A stretch of DNA of 7,084 nt, taken from assembly GCA_023425455.1 (NCBI GenBank), contig JAFACP010000435.1, positions 1-7,084 of the forward strand, read 5' to 3'. The position numbers and the translations under genes were made by a program. Positions within the stretch are counted from its first letter, which is position 1. Each line of letters opens with the position of its first letter. Source of the stretch: Pseudomonadota bacterium. GTDB lineage: Bacteria; Pseudomonadota; Gammaproteobacteria; Enterobacterales; Enterobacteriaceae. The notes under the pieces were generated by a model, which was not told the origin of the DNA, ran no database searches, and saw only the letters and a program-made list of their open reading frames with translations. Positions 1-7,084 of the stretch are shown one piece after another.

Positions 1-1
1 T

Positions 2-859
2 GGTTTTGGTGGCGATACATTAAACACTTCGGTTTACATTGCCCGTCAGGTCGCCCCCGACGCGCTCGCCGTAAACTACGTCACCGCGCTGGGAACAGAC
101 AGTTTCAGCCAGCAAATGCTGGAAGCCTGGCAGAGTGAGAATGTTCAGACCGCGCTGATTCAGCGCATGGAAGACCGTCTGCCCGGCCTCTATTACATCG
201 AAACGGATAGCACCGGTGAGCGCACGTTCTACTACTGGCGTAACGAAGCGGCGGCCAAATTCTGGCTGGAAAGCAAGGCGGCAGACGCCATCTGCGAAAC
301 GCTGGCCACCTTTGACTATATCTATCTGAGCGGCATCAGCCTCGCTATCCTCAGCCCCTCCAGCCGCGAAAAACTGCTGTCGCTGCTGCGTGAGTGCCGC
401 GCCAACGGCGGTAAAGTGATTTTCGATAACAACTACCGCCCACGCCTGTGGGCCAGCCGCGAAGAGACGCAGCAGGTTTATCAGCGCATGCTGCAGTGCA
501 CCGATATCGCCTTCTTAACCCTGGACGACGAAGATGCGCTGTGGGGTGAGAAGCCTGTTGATGAGGTTATCGCCCGTACGCAGGCAGCCGGAGTCGATGA
601 AGTGGTGATCAAGCGCGGCGCCGACGCGTGTCTGGTCGCGATTGCGGGTGAAGCGGTTGTTGAAGTGCCGGCGGTGAAATTAGCCAAAGAGCGCGTTATC
701 GATACCACCGCCGCCGGAGACTCCTTCAGCGCCGGTTATCTGGCGGTCAGACTGACGGGCGGCACGCCGGAGGCGGCGGCGCAGCGCGGGCACCTGACCG
801 CCAGCACCGTAATTCAGTATCGCGGCGCCATCATTCCGCGCGAGGCGATGCCGGTCTGA
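2..859 (+). CDS. kdgK: 2-dehydro-3-deoxygluconokinase (KDG kinase), 5'-truncated by the window edge
   Basis: KDG kinase phosphorylates 2-keto-3-deoxygluconate with ATP to 2-keto-3-deoxy-6-phosphogluconate, which feeds the lower Entner-Doudoroff pathway during growth on hexuronates and pectin products; it is cytosolic. The frame is open from base 2, giving 285 residues. E. coli KdgK is about 309 residues, so only some 24 N-terminal residues lie outside. The first visible residues, GFGGDTLNTS, match the substrate-binding glycine-rich segment of PfkB-family sugar kinases. The C-terminal PfkB signature DTTAAGDSFSAG is intact, with the anion hole AAGD and the catalytic-base Asp encoded at 719-721. 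The visible part is intact to its TGA stop. An ATG at 116 opens a shorter reading, but conserved sequence continues upstream of it, so it is not the start. The promoter and any KdgR control lie outside the window. The gene converges with yhjJ. Identification is very secure. Confidence 0.97.
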   Translation, partial: GFGGDTLNTSVYIARQVAPDALAVNYVTALGTDSFSQQMLEAWQSENVQTALIQRMEDRLPGLYYIETDSTGERTFYYWRNEAAAKFWLESKAADAICETLATFDYIYLSGISLAILSPSSREKLLSLLRECRANGGKVIFDNNYRPRLWASREETQQVYQRMLQCTDIAFLTLDDEDALWGEKPVDEVIARTQAAGVDEVVIKRGADACLVAIAGEAVVEVPAVKLAKERVIDTTAAGDSFSAGYLAVRLTGGTPEAAAQRGHLTASTVIQYRGAIIPREAMPV

Positions 860-864
860 GCGCA

Positions 865-896
865 GGCGCTTCTGGCCTGATGCGGCCAGAAGCGCC
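865..896. terminator. Perfect 13-bp inverted repeat between the convergent kdgK and yhjJ genes
   Basis: The arms GGCGCTTCTGGCC (865-877) and GGCCAGAAGCGCC (884-896) are perfectly complementary around a 6-base loop, TGATGC. The hairpin starts 6 bases after the kdgK stop and ends 5 bases before the last codon of yhjJ. On the plus strand it is followed by the modestly T-rich CTGTTTACTGT, and on the minus strand there is no T-run. It most likely ends kdgK transcription or protects both 3' ends. The stem-loop junction GCCTGATGCGGC resembles the head of enterobacterial REP palindromes, so a degenerate REP element is an alternative reading. Confidence 0.65.
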
Positions 897-900
897 CTGT

Positions 901-2394
901 TTACTGTGGCTGGGGAATATCGTTCGCGTCCTGGTGCGCATCATTTTCCGTCACCGGCTGAGCGGCCTGCGATACAGGCGCCATAATCCCGTCCCAGGTG
1001 GCCTGCAGCGCCTTCACGTTGTATTCCGGCTCGCCGGTTGGCTGCAGCAGGATCAACGCCATATCCTGAGACAACTGCTGGCGCAGATCCTGATTCAGCA
1101 TCTCAACGCTCAGGCCGTTGAGGAAGTCCTGGCGCAGTTCCTGGTACTGTTCCGGCGCAATGTCCACCACCTGATTTTGCAGGGAACGGATCCGCTGGCC
1201 GATCAAGATATCGGTATCAGCACGGGCGTAAGTGGCAAACAGCTTCTGCAGCTCACTTTTTTTCTGTGCCACCAGCGCGTTAAACTCCTCTTCAGAGAGA
1301 CCGTCTTTGCGCACTTTTGCCAGCTCTTTCGCCACCACGCCCAGATTCGCATTCAGCTTATCGCCCGGCGATTCGACGTTAATGGCGCACTGCGCACGCT
1401 GGTACAGCACGCGACAGTCAAAGCCCAGCCCGATATGCTTGACGTTGTTTTTACTGAGCGTCTGCTGCACATGCCAGAACAGCGCTTCGCGCGCTAAGTC
1501 CGCGCGCCAGTAGCGCAGCAACGCGGCCGACTCACGGATTGGCTGCCAGGGAGTATCCCACATGATGGCGAGACGATCCTGATGCACGCTGTCGGTCATA
1601 ATGCTGACCGGCGCAGGGCGCAACGGCGAGAGTGTGGGCACTGGCGCCGGCGTTTCCCGCTTGCCTTTCAACTCCCCGAACGTTTTGCTGATTTGCTCGA
1701 CAACCGCGCGGCTGTCAACGTTACCGACCACCATCAGGGTCATGGCATCCGGGGTGTACCATTTCTGATAGAACGACTTAACCTGTTCCACATCCACCGG
1801 CTGTTTCAACGGCTCGGCAGGATCGTGGCCCAGCAGCGTAGAGCCTTTCAGACGATAACGCCACCAGCCCTCTTTGGTATCGGCAGGCCAGGTCGCCACC
1901 ATGTCGCCGTTGCTCAGCGCATAGTTAACGGTCTCCTGGGTGATGGCCAGTTTACCGGTGGTATCAGACAGCCAGGTGAGCGCTTCTTTTAGCAGATCGT
2001 TACGGTTATTGGGCAGGCTCAGGTTAAACATGGTGTAGTCATAAGAGACCACAGCTGGCGGCAGCGGGCGTTGTGGGTCGATGGCCTGTTGCCAGAGTGA
2101 ACGCACCTGAACCGCCTGCAAACTGCCGCTCTGGGTGAGCGCCAGTCGGGGAATAAAATGGCTTAAACCGGTCTGCTGGGTGCTCTCTGTCAGAGAGCCC
2201 GTATTCACCGACAGCCGGATTTCAATACGATCGCTGGGACGCTGCGGCGTGGCTAATACCTGCCACTGCAGGCCATTCGCCAGAGTTCCTTGTTGCCAGG
2301 CCGGGTCTGGCTGGAGCGCATCTGCCTGCACATAACTGGCTGCTGCCATCATCAGCAAACCGCCGGTTAAGAGTCGAATTTTTGTGCCCTGCAT
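901..2394 (-). CDS. yhjJ: YhjJ: exported M16-family (insulinase-like) protein lacking the zinc-binding motif
   Basis: The 497-residue protein matches E. coli YhjJ (about 498 residues) nearly end to end. Residues 1-24 form a signal peptide: Lys/Arg at positions 5 and 7, a hydrophobic stretch LLTGGLLMMAAAS, and likely cleavage after VQA (24), so the mature protein should be periplasmic. An M16 N-terminal domain spans about 35-180. The M16_C domain starts near 203 and is marked by FYQKWYTPDAMTLMVVGNVD at 208-227. The metal motif HxxEH reads HFIPR at 79-83, so only the first His survives and zinc-dependent proteolysis is unlikely. The ATG at 2394 is preceded by a good AGGGG (2400-2404, 5-base spacing). 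The tail after about residue 470 is polar and Gln/Asp-rich. The gene is transcribed away from dctA, 226 bp downstream of it. Its physiological role is unknown; scaffold or chaperone-like binding is only a guess. Confidence 0.95.
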   Translation of the reverse strand: MQGTKIRLLTGGLLMMAAASYVQADALQPDPAWQQGTLANGLQWQVLATPQRPSDRIEIRLSVNTGSLTESTQQTGLSHFIPRLALTQSGSLQAVQVRSLWQQAIDPQRPLPPAVVSYDYTMFNLSLPNNRNDLLKEALTWLSDTTGKLAITQETVNYALSNGDMVATWPADTKEGWWRYRLKGSTLLGHDPAEPLKQPVDVEQVKSFYQKWYTPDAMTLMVVGNVDSRAVVEQISKTFGELKGKRETPAPVPTLSPLRPAPVSIMTDSVHQDRLAIMWDTPWQPIRESAALLRYWRADLAREALFWHVQQTLSKNNVKHIGLGFDCRVLYQRAQCAINVESPGDKLNANLGVVAKELAKVRKDGLSEEEFNALVAQKKSELQKLFATYARADTDILIGQRIRSLQNQVVDIAPEQYQELRQDFLNGLSVEMLNQDLRQQLSQDMALILLQPTGEPEYNVKALQATWDGIMAPVSQAAQPVTENDAHQDANDIPQPQ

Positions 2395-2399
2395 GTGAA

Positions 2400-2404
2400 C
2401 CCCT
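2400..2404 (-). promoter_or_regulatory. Ribosome binding site of yhjJ
   Basis: On the minus strand AGGGG lies 5 bases before the ATG at 2394. It supports this start, which also begins a well-formed signal peptide. Confidence 0.75.
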
Positions 2405-2421
2405 GATCAACATTCCTGGTT

Positions 2422-2452
2422 AAAAAGAGTGCCTTAAAACGCGGAACACTCT
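2422..2452 (-). terminator. Terminator-like hairpin in the yhjJ leader (possible attenuator)
   Basis: Read on the minus strand, AGAGTGTT (2452-2445) can pair with GGCACTCT (2433-2426): six Watson-Crick pairs plus two G-U pairs around an 11-base loop. The 3' arm runs straight into four more T residues, making a five-U tract. The structure ends about 17 bases before the yhjJ Shine-Dalgarno and lies downstream of a plausible yhjJ promoter. It could attenuate yhjJ or be a last stop for dctA read-through. The stem is only moderately GC-rich, so its strength is uncertain. Confidence 0.45.
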
Positions 2453-2477
2453 GAAAGATGACGATGAAAACACCTCG

Positions 2478-2506
2478 ATTAGACCGCGCGTTCGGCAAAA
2501 CGTCAC
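2478..2506 (-). promoter_or_regulatory. Candidate sigma-70 promoter for yhjJ
   Basis: On the minus strand, -35 GTGACG (2506-2501, 4 of 6 consensus bases) and -10 TCTAAT (2483-2478, 5 of 6) are separated by exactly 17 bases. The predicted transcript would start near 2471 and have a leader of about 77 bases containing the hairpin at 2422-2452. The call rests on sequence match only. Confidence 0.4.
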
Positions 2507-2528
2507 GGAGCGAAGTGAAATATATCCC

Positions 2529-2555
2529 AAAAAAACTTGTCGAATTATGACAGGT
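2529..2555 (-). terminator. Weak hairpin with seven-T tract downstream of dctA
   Basis: On the minus strand ACCTGTC (2555-2549) pairs with GACAAGT (2541-2535) with one C-A mismatch across a 7-base loop, followed by T residues to 2529 (seven in a row including the last stem base). It lies about 65 bases beyond the dctA stop, after the stronger hairpin at 2580-2607. It is likely the second part of a tandem dctA terminator: the stem is weak but the U-run is excellent. Confidence 0.45.
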
Positions 2556-2579
2556 AAGAGGGGGTTATTATGCGCAGGC

Positions 2580-2607
2580 GCCCGCATCCCGACAAGGGAA
2601 TGCGGGC
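2580..2607 (-). terminator. Strong hairpin just after dctA
   Basis: The arms GCCCGCATCCC (2580-2590) and GGGAATGCGGGC (2596-2607) pair over 11 bp with one bulged A, around a GACAA loop. The hairpin begins 13 bases after the dctA stop. The minus strand continues GCCTGCGCATAATAACC without a T-run, so alone it is not a textbook intrinsic terminator. It probably acts with the T-tract hairpin at 2529-2555 or protects the dctA 3' end. Confidence 0.6.
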
Positions 2608-2620
2608 ATTTGTGACGAGA

Positions 2621-4066
<1,446 letters not shown>

Positions 4067-6073
4067 TCACCCTTTTGCCTGAGAGTCTTCCGGCGAAAGA
4101 TAGCGTTGCTCAAAAACGTCAGAGGGGACCGGACGGGCGAAAAGAAAGCCCTGCCCGCTCTCAACGCCCGCCAGCGCCAGCCAGTCGCGCTGCGCCTGGG
4201 TTTCGATACCTTCGGCAATGACGTGCAGATTGAGGCTCCGCGCCATCTGGATGATCGCCTCCACCATGCTGCTGTCCTCAGGGAGTCCGTCAACAAAGGT
4301 TTTATCGATTTTCAGGACATCCACCGGCAGGGTCTTCATATGCTGAAGCTGACGTAGCCCGGCGTATCCCATACCAAAATCGTCCAGCGCGATGCGGATA
4401 CCGGCATTACGCAACGGTTTCAGAATGGCGACCGCTTCGTTAGGATCGTCGATGCGCCGGCTCTCCGTGACCTCCAGAATCAGGGTGTCGGGCTGGATGC
4501 GGTAACGATTGATGAGCTCCAGCATCTCCGACACCATCGTCGGGTGCATAAGCTGTAAGGCCGAGAGGTTAACCGACAGCGGCAGCGTAACCCCGCGCGC
4601 CTGCCACGCCGCAAGCTGGCGGCAGGCCTCTTCCAGCACCCAGTAACCGACGCTCACCATCAGCCCGCAGGACTCAATGCGTTCGATCATTCCCTGAGGC
4701 AGCTCCCACGAGCCGTCCGCCTGCTGCATACGCAGCAACGCTTCGGCGCTTTTCACTTCCCCCGTCTGCAGATTGACCTGCGGCTGAAGCCAGAGCGCAA
4801 ACTGGTGGTTATCCAGCGCGGTCAGGATATCGCTCTCTTCCGTCAGCCGCTGCTGCGCTTTTTCCATCTGCTCCGGGTCGAAAAACTGGATCTGATTTTT
4901 CCCTTTACGCCGCGCCGTAACAGCCGCCGAGAAGGCGCGTCGATAAAGCTGCTCCGCCGTCAGGTCGCCGTAGTACATGGCGATCCCGATACTGGCGCTG
5001 GGACGCAGCTGTATGCCCTGAACGGGCAACCGCTCATTAATGACAGTGAGTACTTGCTGACCTAACGTAATGGCGTGCCACGGCTCCTTGACGCCATGCG
5101 CGATGATCACCAGGTCATATCCACTCACCTGGGTTAACACCATGCGCGGCGCGAGCACCGACTTCACCTTTTCCACCAGCGTCAGCAGCAGCATCTCGCG
5201 CTGGCTCTCCCTGAGAACTCCCGCCGTATCCTGCAGCGTTTCGCAGGCCACCACCATCAGGGCCGTTGTCTGCTGACGGGCGACGGCCTGCTCCAGCATC
5301 GTCATTAAAAACGCTTTGTTCGGCAGTTCCGAGACGGGAAAGCGGGTGACGCTGCTGTTCAGTTCATTTTGCTGACGCAGAACCCGCTGCTGGTTGAGGT
5401 TATAGCTGCGCACCAGCATCCCGATCTCATCGTCATGATGCAGGCGCGGCAGCGCCAGCTGATGACCGATCTGCTCCTGCGGCGAGAGGTCGTTTAGCTC
5501 CCGGGCCATGCGGCGCAGAGGGTGGACGATAAGCCGGTTGATACACCAGGTGATGGCAACGCTCAGGATCAGCGTCAAAAGTAAGCAAGTGGTTACTAAC
5601 GTGGCAACCCAGCTCATGACGAATTTGTACATGCGATACGAATCCGCCTGCAGCACCAGATAGGCCAGCGGCTGTGGATTCGACGGACGCTCCAACGAGT
5701 AAATGGGCAGCGATATTTGTACCGGCAGCTCAAACAGGCGCATCACCATGACCGGCACCGGACGCTCCGGGATAAAGCTCATCCGCAGCGCCTGGAACTG
5801 ATTCGGCAGCACCACATCCGCGCGGCTCACCACGCCCGCAGGCTGAATACGTTTTAAAATGGTTTCGGCTTCGGAAATATCCCCTTTCAGGATTGAAGCC
5901 GAGAGCGGAGCACGAACGGAACGGGCAATACTTTCTAATTGCGAAGCCGTGTTATAGCGATTCTGCTGTACGGAATGAAACAGCAAAATGACGCTGAAAA
6001 GAAATACAAACAGCATAGTGACGGCTGACACCATCGCCATCTGTTTGATCGTTAAAGAACGGCTGACACGCAA
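4067..6073 (-). CDS. yhjK: YhjK/HmsP/PdeK: membrane HAMP, degenerate GGDEF and intact EAL protein (cyclic di-GMP phosphodiesterase)
   Basis: The protein is a likely inner-membrane phosphodiesterase that lowers cyclic di-GMP, homologous to E. coli YhjK (PdeK) and Yersinia HmsP. From the TTG start it has 668 residues. TM1 is at about 12-35, a periplasmic sensor region at about 36-150, TM2 at about 151-178 with a following HAMP segment to about 230, GGDEF-like at about 245-395 and EAL at about 415-660. The GGDEF signature is replaced by SGYDL (317-321), so it should not make cyclic di-GMP. The EAL domain keeps E444-A-L, N502, E534, D564-D565 (DDFG), K588, E621 (AEGIE) and Q641 (QGF), the full metal-binding and catalytic set. 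The start choice rests on GGAG seven bases upstream and on the family start just before [11 protein letters not shown]; a GTG at 6109 would add 12 residues but lacks a Shine-Dalgarno and lies in a hairpin. Sitting beside bcsC suggests a role in cellulose/biofilm control. Confidence 0.93.
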   Translation of the reverse strand: MRVSRSLTIKQMAMVSAVTMLFVFLFSVILLFHSVQQNRYNTASQLESIARSVRAPLSASILKGDISEAETILKRIQPAGVVSRADVVLPNQFQALRMSFIPERPVPVMVMRLFELPVQISLPIYSLERPSNPQPLAYLVLQADSYRMYKFVMSWVATLVTTCLLLTLILSVAITWCINRLIVHPLRRMARELNDLSPQEQIGHQLALPRLHHDDEIGMLVRSYNLNQQRVLRQQNELNSSVTRFPVSELPNKAFLMTMLEQAVARQQTTALMVVACETLQDTAGVLRESQREMLLLTLVEKVKSVLAPRMVLTQVSGYDLVIIAHGVKEPWHAITLGQQVLTVINERLPVQGIQLRPSASIGIAMYYGDLTAEQLYRRAFSAAVTARRKGKNQIQFFDPEQMEKAQQRLTEESDILTALDNHQFALWLQPQVNLQTGEVKSAEALLRMQQADGSWELPQGMIERIESCGLMVSVGYWVLEEACRQLAAWQARGVTLPLSVNLSALQLMHPTMVSEMLELINRYRIQPDTLILEVTESRRIDDPNEAVAILKPLRNAGIRIALDDFGMGYAGLRQLQHMKTLPVDVLKIDKTFVDGLPEDSSMVEAIIQMARSLNLHVIAEGIETQAQRDWLALAGVESGQGFLFARPVPSDVFEQRYLSPEDSQAKG

Positions 6074-6080
6074 GATGACT

Positions 6081-6084
6081 CTCC
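6081..6084 (-). promoter_or_regulatory. Ribosome binding site deciding the TTG start of yhjK
   Basis: GGAG on the minus strand is 7 bases from the TTG at 6073-6071. Nothing comparable precedes the upstream GTG at 6109, so the TTG is preferred. Confidence 0.6.
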
Positions 6085-6101
6085 ACAAAACTCGAAGCGC
6101 A

Positions 6102-6131
6102 AGGCGCACCAGGAGTAAACCTGGTGCGCCT
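6102..6131 (-). terminator. Perfect 12-bp hairpin between bcsC and yhjK
   Basis: AGGCGCACCAGG (6102-6113) and CCTGGTGCGCCT (6120-6131) are perfect inverted repeats around a 6-base loop. The hairpin lies 60 bases after the bcsC stop. On the minus strand it is followed by TGCGCTTCGAGTTTTG, with no immediate T-run. It probably marks the 3' end of the bcs transcript, as a weak terminator or exonuclease block. It spans the GTG that would begin the longer yhjK reading. Confidence 0.6.
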
Positions 6132-6132
6132 G

Positions 6133-6138
6133 AGTATA
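6133..6138 (-). promoter_or_regulatory. Possible -10 element for yhjK
   Basis: TATACT on the minus strand matches the sigma-70 -10 at 5 of 6 positions. No convincing -35 lies 16-18 bases upstream. A start near 6126 would leave out most of the first hairpin arm, so the promoter and the bcs 3' hairpin would overlap without conflict. Confidence 0.3.
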
Positions 6139-6191
6139 CCTGATTGCTGTCATTTTAAGAGAGACTGACACCGGGATTAAGTCAAATCCGA

Positions 6192-7084
6192 TTACCAGTC
6201 CGCGTACGGTATCAGCGGCTGCGGCGGCAGATCCATATCCCCCTGCCAGCCAGCGGCAGAATAACGAACGTAGAGCAGTGCATGGCTTGGGGTGTAATCT
6301 TTTGCCTGCTGGATATCCACGCCCACGCCGACAAACCAGTTGGAGGTGACACGACGTTCAATAATCGCCCTGGCGGTATAGCCTGTCCCTGAAGAGCTAC
6401 TGCCGGTTTCAGATTCACGTTTGTCGGAATACATCAGGTTATTGTCGGCGTCATAGTTGTCATCCGGGATAAGTCCCTGCAGCGGATAACGCAAACCATC
6501 TTTGGTTTTTGAGTGCGACCACGACACGGAGCCACCCAGCTCCCACGACCAGTTTTCAGTGCGTTTACGCCAGGTCACCGGCAGCGCAAAGGAGACATAC
6601 TCCTGAGGGCTGTAATAGCCGCCCTGTCCAAGCGTATAGGCGCTGAGATCTTTATCGTAATGCCACAGCATGTTGCTGACACCAACCGTCAGACGCTCGT
6701 TGTTCTTGTTAATCAGCTTGTAGTAATAACCGGTCATCCAGCGGACGCGCCAGTTATCTGCCACATTTTTACCGGTCAGGCTTTCCGCATTCAGGCTCGA
6801 CCAGACGCCATTCGCCTCGCCTTTATCATAGCTAATGCTCACGCCGCCGCCGGTCGCGCGAACGCCGCCCCAGGTGGTCCCGGTATTCGGATCTTTTTGC
6901 CCGGCGAAGGCCAGCAGCGAGCTGGAGACAGGACGACGATGCGCGTTCAGGGTGTAGCCTAACGGCCCCAGATCGTTGCTGTAGCTCAGACCACCGACCA
7001 CATCGACCACGTCGAAGCCCATCGGGGTGGTCCCAATGTCCATCGCCCAGGTTTTATTCTGCCAGCCAACCGCAACGCTTGCGC
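6192..7084 (-). CDS. bcsC: BcsC, C-terminal part: outer-membrane cellulose export protein (runs off the right edge)
   Basis: BcsC spans the periplasm with TPR repeats and opens an outer-membrane beta-barrel through which the cellulose chain leaves the cell. Only the last 297 or so codons are here (frame open to base 7084; E. coli BcsC is about 1157 residues), so the TPR part and signal peptide lie outside. The visible part is the BCSC_C barrel: amphipathic strands such as RVRWMTGYYYKL, RLTVGVSNMLWHY, YVSFALPVTWRKR, WSWELGGSVSWSHS and HALLYVRYSA alternate with polar turns and loops. One long loop is rich in Asp, Asn and Ser (about 6396-6480). The protein ends in PYADW with an aromatic last residue, as BAM-assembled barrels do. 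An internal ATG at 7043 is not the start, since family sequence continues upstream (VAVGWQNKTWAMDIG). The stop is 118 bases before the yhjK TTG. No defect is seen in this part. Confidence 0.96.
   Translation of the reverse strand, partial: ASVAVGWQNKTWAMDIGTTPMGFDVVDVVGGLSYSNDLGPLGYTLNAHRRPVSSSLLAFAGQKDPNTGTTWGGVRATGGGVSISYDKGEANGVWSSLNAESLTGKNVADNWRVRWMTGYYYKLINKNNERLTVGVSNMLWHYDKDLSAYTLGQGGYYSPQEYVSFALPVTWRKRTENWSWELGGSVSWSHSKTKDGLRYPLQGLIPDDNYDADNNLMYSDKRESETGSSSSGTGYTARAIIERRVTSNWFVGVGVDIQQAKDYTPSHALLYVRYSAAGWQGDMDLPPQPLIPYADW

Noticed and set aside
880..1497. A 205-codon plus-strand frame after kdgK
   Set aside because: It starts inside the kdgK-yhjJ hairpin and lies wholly opposite yhjJ. 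It has no ribosome binding site and no family resemblance, and yhjJ accounts for the coding signal.
2419..2473. A possible leader peptide (GTG to TAA, 17 codons, four Ser codons in a row) on the minus strand, ending in the T-run of the yhjJ leader hairpin
   Set aside because: Its GTG would sit at the predicted transcription start, with no room for a ribosome binding site. There is no link between yhjJ and serine supply.
6513..6962. A 149-codon plus-strand frame opposite bcsC
   Set aside because: It is antisense to the conserved BcsC barrel, with a composition typical of a shadow frame.

Overview
The window looks like ordinary chromosome from a member of the Enterobacteriaceae. It carries the order kdgK > < yhjJ < dctA < yhjK < bcsC, which is that of the E. 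coli and Salmonella chromosome. The proteins are close to, but clearly not identical with, the E. coli versions as I remember them. An Enterobacter/Lelliottia/Citrobacter-type genome is my guess; the genus cannot be settled by reading alone.

Layout. At the left edge, on the plus strand, lies the 3' nine-tenths of kdgK (2-keto-3-deoxygluconate kinase), which lacks only about 24 N-terminal residues. It converges with yhjJ over a 41-bp gap that holds a perfect 13-bp inverted repeat. Everything to the right is on the minus strand: yhjJ (exported M16-protease-like protein with its zinc motif destroyed), dctA (aerobic C4-dicarboxylate symporter), yhjK/hmsP (membrane protein with degenerate GGDEF and intact EAL domain) and the C-terminal part of bcsC (outer-membrane cellulose export protein), which runs off the right edge. 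There are no mobile elements, tRNA or rRNA genes, CRISPR arrays or signs of horizontal transfer.

How the genes relate. kdgK and dctA are carbon-acquisition genes (hexuronate breakdown; succinate, fumarate and malate uptake). bcsC and yhjK form a biofilm pair: BcsC exports cellulose, whose synthesis depends on cyclic di-GMP, and YhjK has every residue expected of a cyclic di-GMP phosphodiesterase. yhjJ has no firm role. The minus-strand genes are spaced 118 to 226 bp apart and are probably separate transcription units.

The most interesting signals are in the gaps. Hairpin-plus-U-run structures resembling intrinsic terminators lie just upstream of the ribosome binding sites of both dctA and yhjJ. 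The long GTG-started reading of yhjK begins inside a perfect 12-bp hairpin, and a TTG 12 codons downstream with a good Shine-Dalgarno is the better start. No clearly novel system is visible.
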